Source: Symsagittifera roscoffensis | Lineage: Eukaryota; Xenacoelomorpha; Acoela; Convolutidae | Direction: 5' to 3' | Length of the DNA stretch: 64,000 bases | Assembly: GCF_963678635.1 (NCBI RefSeq) | Contig: NC_087063.1 | Coordinates: forward strand, 46,912,101-46,976,100 | In this document: one piece after another, positions 34,902 to 45,257 of the stretch | Position numbering within the stretch: position 1 is the first letter of the stretch | Layout of the letters: each line of letters starts with the position of its first letter | Program-made: the position numbers and the translations under genes | The notes under the pieces: model-generated | Database searches by the model: none | The model's input: only the letters and a program-made list of their open reading frames with translations | What the model was told of the DNA's origin: nothing

Positions 34902-35741
34902 TTAACATTTTATTTCAATTTATTCATGAGTTTTGATGAACGATTCCGCAGGAACAAAAATTGAGTGTAAACAAACTAGCCGAAGTATAAGCCAGCCAAA
35001 AATGCGCTGATTATATAAATCAGTCGAAAGTGATTGAAACTTGCTGGGATTTCGTAACTGTTTGCAGTTGCGATCAGCAAGGGTATTGCAATCGGGCACT
35101 AGACTTTTCTCCCCGTAACTTTGTCCACAGGTTTCATCTAGACGTCTGCAGTCATCTCCACCTTGCTTGATAGTGTTTGGGTTCGAATCTGACCAGGACG
35201 TGTTTTTTTTTTCAAAGGGGAAATATTCTGTTTCAAATAAAATTCGGTCAATTATTGATCTGCTTGTCTGTTATCGGCGAACTTGTTATTTTTATTCAAT
35301 GTTCGTTTTGGTATTTGATTTACGCCTATAGTTTTCACTTACCTTGACTTCCTATTTCCTTATTTGCTTTTTTCTGTTTCTCGGCCTATTTTTTATCAAT
35401 TTTCTAACCCAATTTTGGACAGTGTCAAAATAAACACAATATTAACACTCCGCTCCGCACTTTTCAAGTTGGTTGTAAGTTTATCAATCGGTTTGTTGAA
35501 AATTCATTTTTTTCGTTTTGGATTTTTTTCACGTGTTGCAAAAATTTTACTTTTTCTCAGAAACTTTTCCTCATTTTCAAAAAAGGAGTATGAATTGAAA
35601 GACCGCTTACTCCCCTGTGTGCCTGCATACTCACCTTGAGTTTTTTTTAATTGACCCCTTTGTCTACAGTCTTCGAAAACGTATGGGGAATATTTGACCC
35701 TTATTTTTGATTTTTTTTTGTTTTCTCGAAAACTACACCTG
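34902..35741. other. Spacer after the unrecognised gene; one tRNA B-box-like motif
   Basis: No coding exon was recognised. GGGTTCGAATCTG near 35170 resembles a Pol III B box and is followed by a T-run at about 35202, but no cloverleaf could be built around it. AAATAAA near 35236 could be a polyadenylation signal of the preceding gene. Confidence 0.35.
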
Positions 35742-36029
35742 TGAATTTTCGTTTTCAATCAATAGAGTTGTTTTGAAAATATCTTCTGCATAAGTGGCTA
35801 CGCCCAATTGTCTTTACACATAACGTTATGGCCCTCGGAATAGTCAAATTTCTAGTCAAGCTGCCAAGAAATTTTTTATTTGAATTTGAATTTTCGTTTT
35901 CAATCAATAGAGTTGTTTTGAAAATATCTTCTGCATAAGTGGCTACGCCCAATTGTCTTTACACATAACGTTATGGCCCTCGGAATAGTCAAATTTCTAG
36001 TCAAGCTGCCAAGAAATTTTTTATTTGAC
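35742..36029. repeat. 145-bp perfect-looking tandem duplication
   Basis: 35742-35884 recurs at 35887-36029 with no difference noticed; both contain CATAAGTGGCTACGCCC and CATAACGTTATGGCCCTCGG. The junction (35885-35890) repeats a TTTGAA motif. The duplication looks recent or is an assembly duplication. Confidence 0.9.
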
Positions 36030-36869
36030 AAATTATTGGCTATGACCAGTTTGTTTAAGACATAAATTTTTTGGCAGCTTCGACAGTTTTTTTTAGAAAC
36101 TTATTGACTTTACACGAAAACTAACGGGCCAATTTTCAGGTTGTGCTCAATCGAGAAATCCGGCTTTTGGAATCTTTTCTGCTTAAGCCGCCATAACCTG
36201 GTTTTTGCAGAAAAGCGCTAGGGATTTTGAAGAGTATTTTAACCGTTTTTAGAACTTTTGACTGTTTTTTTTTAAAGAAATTTTGTGAATTTTGTTAAAA
36301 TTAACACAATTAAATCTGAGATGAAAAGTTCCATTGAAAGAACGGATTGCGATGATAATTGTTCATGCAGAAGCGGCGATTCCTGGATTTTTTCTCAAGA
36401 GAAATGTTTTCTCATTTGGAAAATTGATTATCTCAAATTTTCCTACTATTCTCACTTATTTTAATAGAGAAACAACGAAGGTTTTAGGCAAAGAACAGTT
36501 TAAGAAATCACATTTTTCGTGCCGCATCAGTATGGCAAATTTATTTAATATCAAAAACTTACCTCAAGCTTTAGCTGGGCTCCTAGTTTTTTTATCGAGA
36601 CATACAAAAGTTTTGGTTCTCTTAGTTTTTTCAACATCTAAATTTTTTGCGATTCGTTTCTTATGTGTGTGTTATATCGCAAGTGGTGCGAAGCTCTGTT
36701 TCGCCTCTGAGTACACAATTGTGACACTGCAATTATGCAGCAGTTGCTTTTTGTCTGGTGCAACTTTGGGCTGGTTAAATTATACTTTCGTTTGTTCAGG
36801 AGTAATTTTAATTGGCACAATTTTTTTCTACGTTATTATTAGTTTAGATATACGACACTGGGATCGGTT
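36030..36869. other. Non-coding spacer containing a stray copy of the intron repeat box
   Basis: Near 36650-36715 it contains TTGCGATTCGTTTC...ATCGCAAGTGGTGCGAAGC...CGCCTCTG, the same box found throughout the eIF3M intron, showing that the repeat family is dispersed beyond that gene. A 184-codon open stretch here is hydrophobic and runs through the repeat; I do not regard it as a gene. Confidence 0.5.
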
Positions 36870-36882
36870 GGGGGGGGGGGGG
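36870..36882. repeat. Poly-G tract (13 G)
   Basis: Thirteen consecutive G residues in an AT-rich context, directly before a short inverted repeat GATCCC-TACA-GGGATC and the minisatellite. Confidence 0.85.
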
Positions 36883-36899
36883 ACATGATCGATCCCTAC

Positions 36900-37105
36900 A
36901 GGGATCAATGGGTATAGATTATACCTAATGATCCCTGTGTAAATATTTGTACCTAATGATTCCTATGTAAATAATTATACCTAATGATCCCTATGTAAAA
37001 TATTTATACCTAATGATCTCTATGTAAATATTTATAGCTAATGATCCCTATGTAAAATTAATGATCTCAATGTATAATTTTATACCTAATAGTCCTCATG
37101 TAAAA
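36900..37105. repeat. Minisatellite, unit about 28-37 bp (TACCTAATGATCCCTATGTA)
   Basis: About seven degenerate head-to-tail copies of a unit containing TAATGATCCCTATGTAAA followed by TATTTATACC. Spacing varies by internal A/T indels. Confidence 0.85.
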
Positions 37106-38053
37106 CTTCGGTATGTTATTGAGTATTCCCACTGAACGTTGTGGAAACGGGAACGGAATTAAGTTTTGGTCGGTGCATGATTTCCCTTCTAAAGTTTGGG
37201 GGTATTGGCTTGTTTACATGTAAAATGACGTTATATACCTATTATATGCAATCAGTTGAACCTAATGCAACCAGACTATATGGTATATAGGAAAGCACCG
37301 GATTTTTGGCAGCGTAGCTTAACTGTTGGCTGCGGTGAACGATTTCCTTGCATGCAAAAATGCATGTTTTATCGCTGAGTCTCGAAGAAAGGAAAATTCG
37401 TCAATTGCGGCGGCCGCCACCTCTATTTAGGCAAAAACTAATGATCAATTTGACCGAAATAAGAATGAAAAATTTCTTTAAGCCAAATGAAGGTTAAACC
37501 AAAGAAAAATTATGGAACACTGAAAACTCTAAAATAATGAAATTGGCTTGAAAGTTTCGACATTTCCATTTTCCGTGTGTACAGGAGACCGAAAAAACGT
37601 CTGAAATCTATGACAATAGCTTTGATTTTATAGAAAGGTTGAAAGAGCTAATAAGTTGAAGTGGGTTAAGATCTTGAAAAATGAGAACACTGATGAAAGC
37701 CAAAAGTGCCCATTAATTTTGCTGCAATCACTTCTAAGACTTGAACCTAACTTTTTACTATAGAATTGAAGTGGAATAAAATTTCTTGGGGTCCGAGTAG
37801 AGGAAAACGCATGGCGCTCGACTCTCAGCCGAAAGGCGGCGTTTCGAAACCCGTCCGGAACTTGTACTGAAAGGAGGCAACAGTTGCTGGTATGGTGATA
37901 TCCCCCCATAGATCGATTTTGTATTTTTTTTATAGTAATCTAACTTCTCGGATTACTGCTATTCAGTTAAAAATTGGGTAAAAATGTCAATTACTAAAAA
38001 ATGTAGTGTTTAAATTGAAATTGAAAAGTGTACAAAACAGACATATTAAATAG
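37106..38053. other. Spacer with a tRNA-like fragment near 37795-37865
   Basis: Mostly featureless. Around 37795-37865 a GC-richer patch contains CATGGCGCTCGACTC and GCGTTTCGAAACCC, reminiscent of Pol III A and B boxes, about 30 bp apart. No complete cloverleaf with a paired acceptor was found, so a tRNA-derived SINE remnant is possible but weakly supported. Confidence 0.3.
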
Positions 38054-38767
38054 TCAATGGGTAAGCATGTGAGTTAGGAAACGTTTCAAAACATGATCAT
38101 TTATGTAAGCAAAATCAGAAGCATCACCATTAAAGTTTTTATCATAAATCAAATGTGCAATATAAATGCAAAAAGAACAGCACATGGTAGAGTTTGTGTC
38201 TTGCATGCGAAAGTTTGTCATCAATTCAGTCACCTGATGAAAATTTTCGTTCAATCGTTTATACTGATTGGTGTACTGCCAAAGAGGAAGACCGAGAGGA
38301 TCAGCAAAATATAAAACATTTATTCTGTCGCAAATCACAATCCAATGTGTCCCCGGAGAATCTGATTTTGAAGTATTCACAATCATAAAGATATTGTTTG
38401 GGATGTGAAGTGGAAAATTGTCCGCTGCAAATACTCCAAGAAACTTATATTTCAGATGTTTACAGTTCTGAATGAGATCCTGCAACTGGATTTCATCCAT
38501 TTTTAGACGGTCGAAATTGGAAGGACGTTCTTCGTAACTTTGCGGTCGGAGGTAATAAATACATTGGATGAGCGTATACCCCAAACAAAAATTTCCAGGT
38601 TTGCTGTCAAAGCGTTTGAAGTTTTGAAGATCGAGTGAAACTGAGCAGTTAGTAAGTTCTGGATGCAAGAAGTCATGAGCTGCCTGCTGTGTGCTAGTGA
38701 GATCAAAACACATAAAAAAGTGCTGTTGGTAGTTATCCAGAGTGATTCCCAGCCCGCAGTGCAACAA
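38054..38767 (-). CDS. Adenain-like (peptidase C5) cysteine protease, fused to a capsid-protein remnant
   Basis: An open frame of 237 codons with no internal stop. Residues 1-48 look like the C-terminal part of the neighbouring capsid-type protein, so the first codon (TTG) is not a real start. From about residue 58 it resembles the Polinton/adenovirus-type maturation protease that cleaves capsid precursors: a GVFAADNFP segment, the histidine in GTHW (His141), the acidic residue in YFADPLG (Asp156), Gln189 and, seven residues later, Cys196 in MCCSFC. That His-Asp-Gln-Cys order and Gln-to-Cys spacing fit the family. The Gly usually following the catalytic Cys is Cys here. The fusion suggests loss of the intergenic region. 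Activity is doubtful given the decayed neighbour, but the frame is open. Confidence 0.72.
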   Translation of the reverse strand: MLHCGLGITLDNYQQHFFMCFDLTSTQQAAHDFLHPELTNCSVSLDLQNFKRFDSKPGNFCLGYTLIQCIYYLRPQSYEERPSNFDRLKMDEIQLQDLIQNCKHLKYKFLGVFAADNFPLHIPNNIFMIVNTSKSDSPGTHWIVICDRINVLYFADPLGLPLWQYTNQYKRLNENFHQVTELMTNFRMQDTNSTMCCSFCIYIAHLIYDKNFNGDASDFAYINDHVLKRFLTHMLTH

Positions 38768-39360
38768 ACCTAGCGCTGATAGTGTGTTGAAGAAGAGACG
38801 TTTATGATCTTGTGTACTGATTGGTGTACTTGCTATTGGTAAACCGTTTTATCTCAAGGTAACTTGCTCCAATCCAAACTTTTGATTATGGGAAAGGATT
38901 CGTTCGGTTTGTTCCTAGAAATGCATTATTTGTGTTCAATGCTATTATAATTTGTCTCACCGGTTCACGAGCAAAAATATCTTCCTGTTGCCAGCTGCGC
39001 TGACCAACTGTTGCAAGAAATGTTTTTTGTAATTTCTTCTTGTTATGGGTAGTTTGCAGGAGTTTTGAGCAAAGTTGATTCAATGGCAGAGAGCACATGG
39101 TCGTTCACAGTCATTTTTCTAACATCTATTTCGCTTCGAGTATTTGCAGCTTGTAATGCTTGGCAGCATCTTCAGAAATAATGAGAAAGTCTTCATGAGA
39201 ACGTCTGTAGGAAAGTCTGAGGGTAACACCGCTCAACAAATGCTTGTCACATGTGAAAAAATCAACTCCAGTGGGTCCATAGAACCAAATTTCCCTCGAT
39301 TCATGGACCAGTTCTCATTGAGATGTGAAATCAGCTGCATCTATTGCAGCGGGATTGTTT
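38630..39360 (-). pseudogene. Decayed Polinton capsid-type protein (F54H12.2-like family)
   Basis: Minus-strand pieces in different frames resemble the viral capsid-type protein family found in Mavericks and annotated as F54H12.2-like: REIWFYGPTGVDF near the N-terminal side, NNAFLGTNRTNPFP followed after a frame change by NQKFGLEQVTL, and a FDLTSTQQ segment. Within about 730 bp I see at least two frame changes and several in-frame stops, and the C-terminal end is missing where the protease frame begins. It cannot make a full-length product. Family assignment is from remembered motif patterns, not from a search. Confidence 0.65.
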
Positions 39361-39456
39361 TCAAAACGATATCCCTGACACTTAAGTCATAAGTCCTTTG
39401 GCTTCTTTACTGTTAGAAAATTCTGTTCGAATAAAGCTTTCATGCGCAAAATTACA

Positions 39457-39457
39457 T

Positions 39458-39499
<42 letters not shown>

Positions 39500-39527
39500 G
39501 AGATAGAGAGATAGAGAGATAGATAGA

Positions 39528-39577
<50 letters not shown>

Positions 39578-39625
39578 GAGGAAGAGGAAGAGAGAGAGAG
39601 AGAGAAAAAAGGAGATATAGAGAGA
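39457..39625. repeat. GATA/GA microsatellite
   Basis: About ten GATA repeats pass into mixed GAGA/GATA and then pure GA repeats and GGAA-containing variants. Open frames crossing it on the minus strand are low-complexity artefacts. Confidence 0.95.
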
Positions 39626-39817
39626 AAGATCTCAATCAGAAATTTTGTACGAAACAGTTTCTAAGTGATTTTTTTTTCCCAGAGAGATCCTGAAGTGAAA
39701 CTTAATACCAATGGATCCCAAGTTGAAATTTCAATGGCAATAACCCCATGTGTATTTTTGTGTAGGATGAAAACGAATTCATTTAATAGAATACGTAGAG
39801 TGAATTTTAAGGAAAAA

Positions 39818-39852
39818 AAGAGAGAGAGAGAAAGAGAGAGAGAGAAAGAGAG

Positions 39853-39899
<47 letters not shown>

Positions 39900-39956
39900 A
39901 AGAAAGAAAGAAAAAGAAAAAGAAAAAGAGAAAGAGAGAGAGAGAGAGAAAGAGCT
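39818..39956. repeat. GA/GAAA microsatellite
   Basis: A purine-only tract of GA, GAAA and GAAAAA repeats over about 140 bp. Together with the tract 200 bp upstream it flanks a short unique segment. Confidence 0.95.
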
Positions 39957-40387
39957 CCACATCTACGAAGACACCAAACTGGAGTATTGAAGAATTTCAT
40001 GAAAAGTTTGTTGCAAATTTCATGAAAAAGTTTGGGCGACTGAAATGTATACTTATGTTATTTGTAGGTATGTACTGATGTATGTATGTTTGCATATGTG
40101 ATTGTTTGATTATAAGTGTGAAAGATATACACGATTCATGGTATACAATATGCTTCCATTTTACATAAGGCCTCTATGTTGGTGTTAACGATTTTTATAC
40201 TTACGTGTAAAATGTATGCATGTATATGGATTGATGTATGTTTGATATATATTTTAGGTGTGTATAAATTAAAAGCATGCATGTAGGTAGGTGCAAATCT
40301 TATTTTATTATTTGCCTCGTGTGTATACTTTTTTCTTTTATTTGTAACTATGTAAGTATGTATGGATATATCTATATATGTTTTTAC
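39957..40387. repeat. Low-complexity spacer with scattered GTATG repeats
   Basis: Contains many ATGTATGT, TATGTATG and GTAGGTAGG motifs between 40070 and 40385, then the first satellite unit. No gene was recognised. Confidence 0.5.
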
Positions 40388-42011
40388 CTAGGTGGTCGTC
40401 GCGGTCCGGCTTTGTGAATCCTTTAGGCAAGGGTAGGGTTTCCTTGCCGGTCAACTAGAAAAAATACCTAAATAGGAAAAAAAAAAAATTATTCAAGTTC
40501 TCGAAAACGGCAGTATAGAATTTCTTCAAACTTTGCATGTAGGTAGAGGACAAAATTCTAAGATATAACTTGGGAAGGCGTTTTTCCGAAATAATGTTAT
40601 GAGTTGCACTTTTTGGGGAAAAAGGGGCGTTTTTTTTGGTCAAAATCACGATTTTTTTCAAAAATGCCCCAATAAATCAATTTTGGTTGAGAAAATGCGA
40701 AAAAGTGATGTTTTTTTTGGACACAAGCACAGTTAAGGGAATCGAATGGTGTATTGTTTGCCAAAATTTTTTCAGCAATTTTTTTGAGATTTTTGATGTT
40801 TTTTTGCGGTTTTTTTGAAGTTTTTTGTCAAATTTCAAAAAAGTCAATGTTCCGGTCGTTTTTCGACATTTTTACTGATCACAAAAAATGATTGTCATGG
40901 CCGAATTAATTCATTGGAGTAAAGAGAGAGAAAACTTGATTTTTGATTTTTTGAGAATTTTCCCGCCAAAAACTGATTTTTTTACGTTTTTTTCTTTTTT
41001 TTTCAAAAAATCACTGTTCTTCTAAACTTTTTTATTATAAACATTTTGCCAGTTTGTATACCCTAGTGAGCCAAACTTATGACCTAAAAACAAATTTTTT
41101 GCTGGTCCATCATAGAAGGCACTTTTTGATCGCCAAATCTGAAAAAAAAAAATTTTTTTTGTCAAATTTTTTAATTTTTTTTCAAAAATTAGCCAAAAAA
41201 TCATTATTTAACTGGAGACAATTTTTATATACCTCAAAAACCCTTGACAAGTTAGTTCTGATGCAAAAATTTTCATCAATTTGTTCAAGAGGTTTAGAAG
41301 TAATGAAATTTTGATTGTGGTAAAAAAAGCGTGTTTGTAAAACAAACGTAAAAGTTAATCGATCATTGTGAGTTGCGAAGTCAAAACGTGCCTAAACTGT
41401 AGTAACGCGTCAAAACGGGCCTCTCAGGTATCATCTTTTTCAAACTGAGGTTTTTGTGATACTTAAAAAAAGAAATAAGTGATTTTTTTTTGCATATTTT
41501 TTTGATAAACTTAAATTTCTTTCTCGATTATTTGTTTTGTTTTTATTTTAATAATATTGTTTTTAACATAGTTGTTATGTGTTTGAACAGTCAATAAACA
41601 CAAAGACATGGGCTGGGCTCTGTAAGTTTAACCAACGCATTAGATTTCTCTTTGTTTGTATTTGGGATCATAATTTAAAATTTGGACTGTTTCCGAAAAC
41701 TTGTTTTCGTTGAAACAGTCCATTTCGTAAATCAAAACGTATTTGGTAGTTAATTGATCGAGCCACAGAGTGACTTATAAAAATGCCCTTCCAGGAATAC
41801 AATTTGAGGTATCATGGGAGTTTAACTGAGAACAACTAGAAAAAAAGTTAAATTTCGGACGAAATATGTAAGATTTAAATCGACTTACAGTTCTCGAGCA
41901 AAAAGAGCACCCGCAGGGTGCTCTTTCTGCGAGTGCGTTGAGCGCTGTTCGTATTCTTCCCCACGCAATGCAAGTAACTAAAGTCGAGAATAGACCACAC
42001 AACCCTGCCCC
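40388..42011. repeat. Satellite unit A1 (1624 bp)
   Basis: The unit starts at CTAGGTGGTCG. Order of parts: 5' stem-loop GGCAAGG/CCTTGCC (40426-40448), a TTCTCGAAAAC box, a TTTGCATG box, an AT-rich body with a CCCGCCAAAAA motif, the 38-bp dyad (41684-41721), the 3' stem-loop GAGCACCC-GCA-GGGTGCTC (41905-41923), a GCGAGTGCGTTGAGCG box and the junction CCCTGCCCC. No coding sequence is conserved among units. Confidence 0.9.
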
Positions 42012-43635
42012 CTAGGTGGTCGTCGCGGTCCGGCTTTGTGAATCCTTTAGGCAAGGGTAGGGTTTCCTTGCCGGTCAACTAGAAAAAATACCTAATTAGG
42101 AAAATAAAAAAATTATTCAAGTTCTCGAAAACGGCAGTATAGAATTTCTTCAAACTTTGCATGTAGGTAGAGGACAAAATTCTAAGATATAACTTGGGAA
42201 GGCGTTTTTCCGAAATAATGTTTTGAGTTGCACTTTTTGGGGAAAAAGGGGCGTTTTTTTTGGTCAAAATCACGATTTTTTTCAAAAATGCCCCAATAAA
42301 TCAATTTTGGTTGAGAAAATGCGAAAAAGTGATGTTTTTTTTGGACACTAGCACAATTAAGGGAATCGAATGGTGTTTTGTTTGCCAAAATTTTTTCTGC
42401 AATTTTTTCGAGATTTTTGATGTTTTTTTGCGGTTTTTTTGAAGTTTTTTGTCAAATTTCAAAAAAGTCAATGTTCCGGTCGTTTTTCGACATTTTTACT
42501 GATCACAAAAAATGATTGTCGTGGCCGAATTAATTTATTGGAGTAAAGAGAGAGAAAACTTGATTTTTGATTTTTTGAGAATTTTCCCGCCAAAAACTGA
42601 TTTTTTTACGTTTTTTTCTTTTTTTTTCAAAAAATCTCTGTTCTTGTAAACTTTTTTATTATAAACATTTTGCCAGTTTGTATACCCTAGTGAGCCAAAC
42701 TTATGACCTAAAAACAAATTTTTTGCTGGTCCATCATAGAAGGCACTTTTTGATCGCCAAATTTGAAAAAAAAAAATTTTTTTTGTCAAATTTTTTAATT
42801 TTTTTTCAAAAATTAGCCAAAAAATCATTATTTAACTGGAGACAATTTTTATATACCTCAAAAACCCTTGACAAGTTAGTTTTGATGCAAAAATTTTCAT
42901 CAATTTGTTCAAGAGGTATAGAAGTAATGAAATTTTGATTGTGGTAAAAAAAAGCGTGTTTGTAAAACAAACGTAAAAGTTAATCGATCATTGTGAGTTG
43001 CGAAGTCAAAACGTGCCTAAACTGTAGTAACGCGTCAAAACGGGCCTCTCAGGTATCATCTTTTTCAAACTGAGGTTTTTGTGATACTTAAAAAAAGAAA
43101 TAAGTGATTTTTTTTGCATATTTTTTTGATAAACTTAAATTTCTTTCTCGATTATTTGTTTTGTTTTTATTTTAATAATATTGTTTTTAACATAGTTGTT
43201 ATGTGTTTGAACAGTCAATAAACACAAAGACATGGGCTCGGCTCTGTAAGTTTAACCAACGCATTAGATTTCTCTTTGTTTGTATTTGGGATCATAATTT
43301 AAAATTTGGACTGTTTCCGAAAACTTGTTTTCGTTGAAACAGTCCATTTCGTAAATCAAAACGTATTTGGTAGTTAATTGATCGAGCCACAGAGTGACTT
43401 ATAAAAATGCCCTTCCAGGAATACAATTTGAGGTATCATGGGAGTTTAACTGAGAACAACTAGAAAAAAAGTTAAATTTCGGACGAAATATGTAAGATTT
43501 AAATCGACTTACAGTTCTCGAGCAAAAAGAGCACCCGCAGGGTGCTCTTTCTGCGAGTGCGTTGAGCGCTGTTCGTATTCTTCCCCACGCGATGCAAATA
43601 ACTAAAGTAGAGAATATACCACACAACCCTGCCCC
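42012..43635. repeat. Satellite unit A2 (1624 bp)
   Basis: Nearly identical to A1, with a handful of substitutions. 5' stem-loop 42050-42072, 38-bp dyad 43308-43345, 3' stem-loop 43529-43547. Confidence 0.9.
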
Positions 43636-45257
43636 CTAGGTGGTCGTCGCGGTCCGGCTTTGTGAATCCTTTAGGCAAGGGTAGGGTTTCCTTGCCGGTC
43701 AACTAGAAAAAATACCTAATTAGGAAAATAAAAAAATTATTCAAGTTCTCGAAAACGGCAGTATAGAATTTCTTCAAACTTTGCATGTAGGTAGAGGACA
43801 AAATTCTAAGATATAACTTGGGAAGGCGTTTTTCCGAAATAATGTTATGAGTTGCACTTTTTGGGGAAAAAGTGGCGTTTTTTTTGGTCAAAATCACGAT
43901 TTTTTTCAAAAATGCCCCAATAAATCAATTTTGATTGAGAAAATGCGAAAAAGTGATGTTTTTTTTGGACACTAGCACAGTTAAGGGAATCGAATGGTGT
44001 ATTGTTTGCCAAAATTTTTTCTGCAATTTTTTCGAGATTTTTGATGTTTTTTTGCGGTTTTTTTGAAGTTTTTTGTCAAATTTCAAAAAAGTCAATGTTC
44101 CGGTCGTTTTTCGACATTTTTACTGATCACAAAAAATGATTGTCGTGGCCGAATTAATTTATTGGAGTAAAGAGAGAGAAAACTTGATTTTTGATTTTTT
44201 GAGAATTTTCCCGCCAAAAACTGATTTTTTTACGTTTTTTTCTTTTTTTTTCAAAAAATCACTGTTCTTGTAAACTTTTTTATTATAAACATTTTGCCAG
44301 TTTGTATACCCTAGTGAGCCAAACTTATGACCTAGAAACAAATTTTTTGCTGGTCCATCATAGAAGGCACTTTTTGATCGCCAAATCTGAAAAAAAAAAT
44401 TTTTTTGTCTAATTTTTTAATTTTTTTTCAAAAATTAGCCAAAAAATCATTATTTAACTGGAGACAATTTTTATATACCTCAAAAACCCTTGACAAGTTA
44501 GTTTTGATGCAAAAATTTTCATCAATTTGTTCAAGAGGTTTAGAAGTAATGAAATTTTGATTGTGGTAAAAAAAAGCGTGTTTGTAAAACAAACGTAAAA
44601 GTTAATCGATCATTGTGAGTTGCGAAGTCAAAACGTGCCTAAACTGTAGTAACGCGTCAAAACGGGCCTCTCAGGTATCATCTTTTTCAAACTGAGGTTT
44701 TTGTGATATTTAAAAAAAGAAATAAGTGATTTTTTTTGCATATTTTTTTGATAAACTTAAATTTCTTTCTCGATTATTTGTTTTGTTTTTATTTTAATAA
44801 TATTGTTTTTAACATAGTTGTTATGTGTTTGAACAGTCAATAAACACAAAGACATGGGCTGGGCTCTGTAAGTTTAACCAACGCATTAGATTTCTCTTTG
44901 TTTGTATTTGGGATCATAATTTAAAATTTGGACTGTTTCCGAAAACTTGTTTTCGTTGAAACAGTCCATTTCGTAAATCAAAACGTATTTGGTAGTTAAT
45001 TGATCGAACCACAGAATGACTTATAAAAATGCCCTTCCAGGAATATAATTTGAGGTATCATGGGAGTTTAACTGAGAACAACTAGAAAAAAAGTTAAATT
45101 TCGGACGAAATATGTAAGATTTAAATCGACTTACAGTTCTCGAGCAAAAAGAGCACCCGCAGGGTGCTCTTTCCGCGAGTGCGTTGAGCGCTGTTCGTAT
45201 TCTTCCCCACGCGATGCAAATAACTAAGTTCGAGAATAGACCACACAACCCTGCCCC
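43636..45257. repeat. Satellite unit A3 (1622 bp)
   Basis: Type A unit with its own variants (AAAGTGGCG near 43870, GACCTAGAAACAAA near 44330, GAACCACAGAATGAC near 45005) that are shared with A4 and A5. Dyad 44930-44967, 3' stem-loop 45151-45169. Confidence 0.9.

Larger units (their letters stand above)
38054..39370 (-). mobile_element. Polinton/Maverick (adintovirus-like) fragment, minus strand
   Basis: On the minus strand a decayed capsid-type gene (about 39360 to 38630) runs into an open frame carrying an adenain-like cysteine protease (to 38054). Both families are hallmark genes of Polintons/Mavericks. No DNA polymerase B, integrase or packaging ATPase was recognised nearby, and no terminal inverted repeat was found, so this is an internal fragment. 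GATA and GA microsatellites replace whatever lay upstream. Confidence 0.7.

Noticed and set aside
35140-35210. Possible tRNA gene (GGGTTCGAATCTG then a T-run)
   Set aside because: No paired T stem and no cloverleaf of normal length could be drawn; kept only as a B-box-like motif.
36334-36888. 184-codon hydrophobic open frame
   Set aside because: It crosses a copy of the intron repeat box and ends in the poly-G tract; composition reflects AT-rich non-coding DNA and no motif was seen.
39387-40000. Open frames of about 73-137 codons rich in Ser/Leu or Arg/Glu
   Set aside because: Products of the GATA and GA microsatellites.
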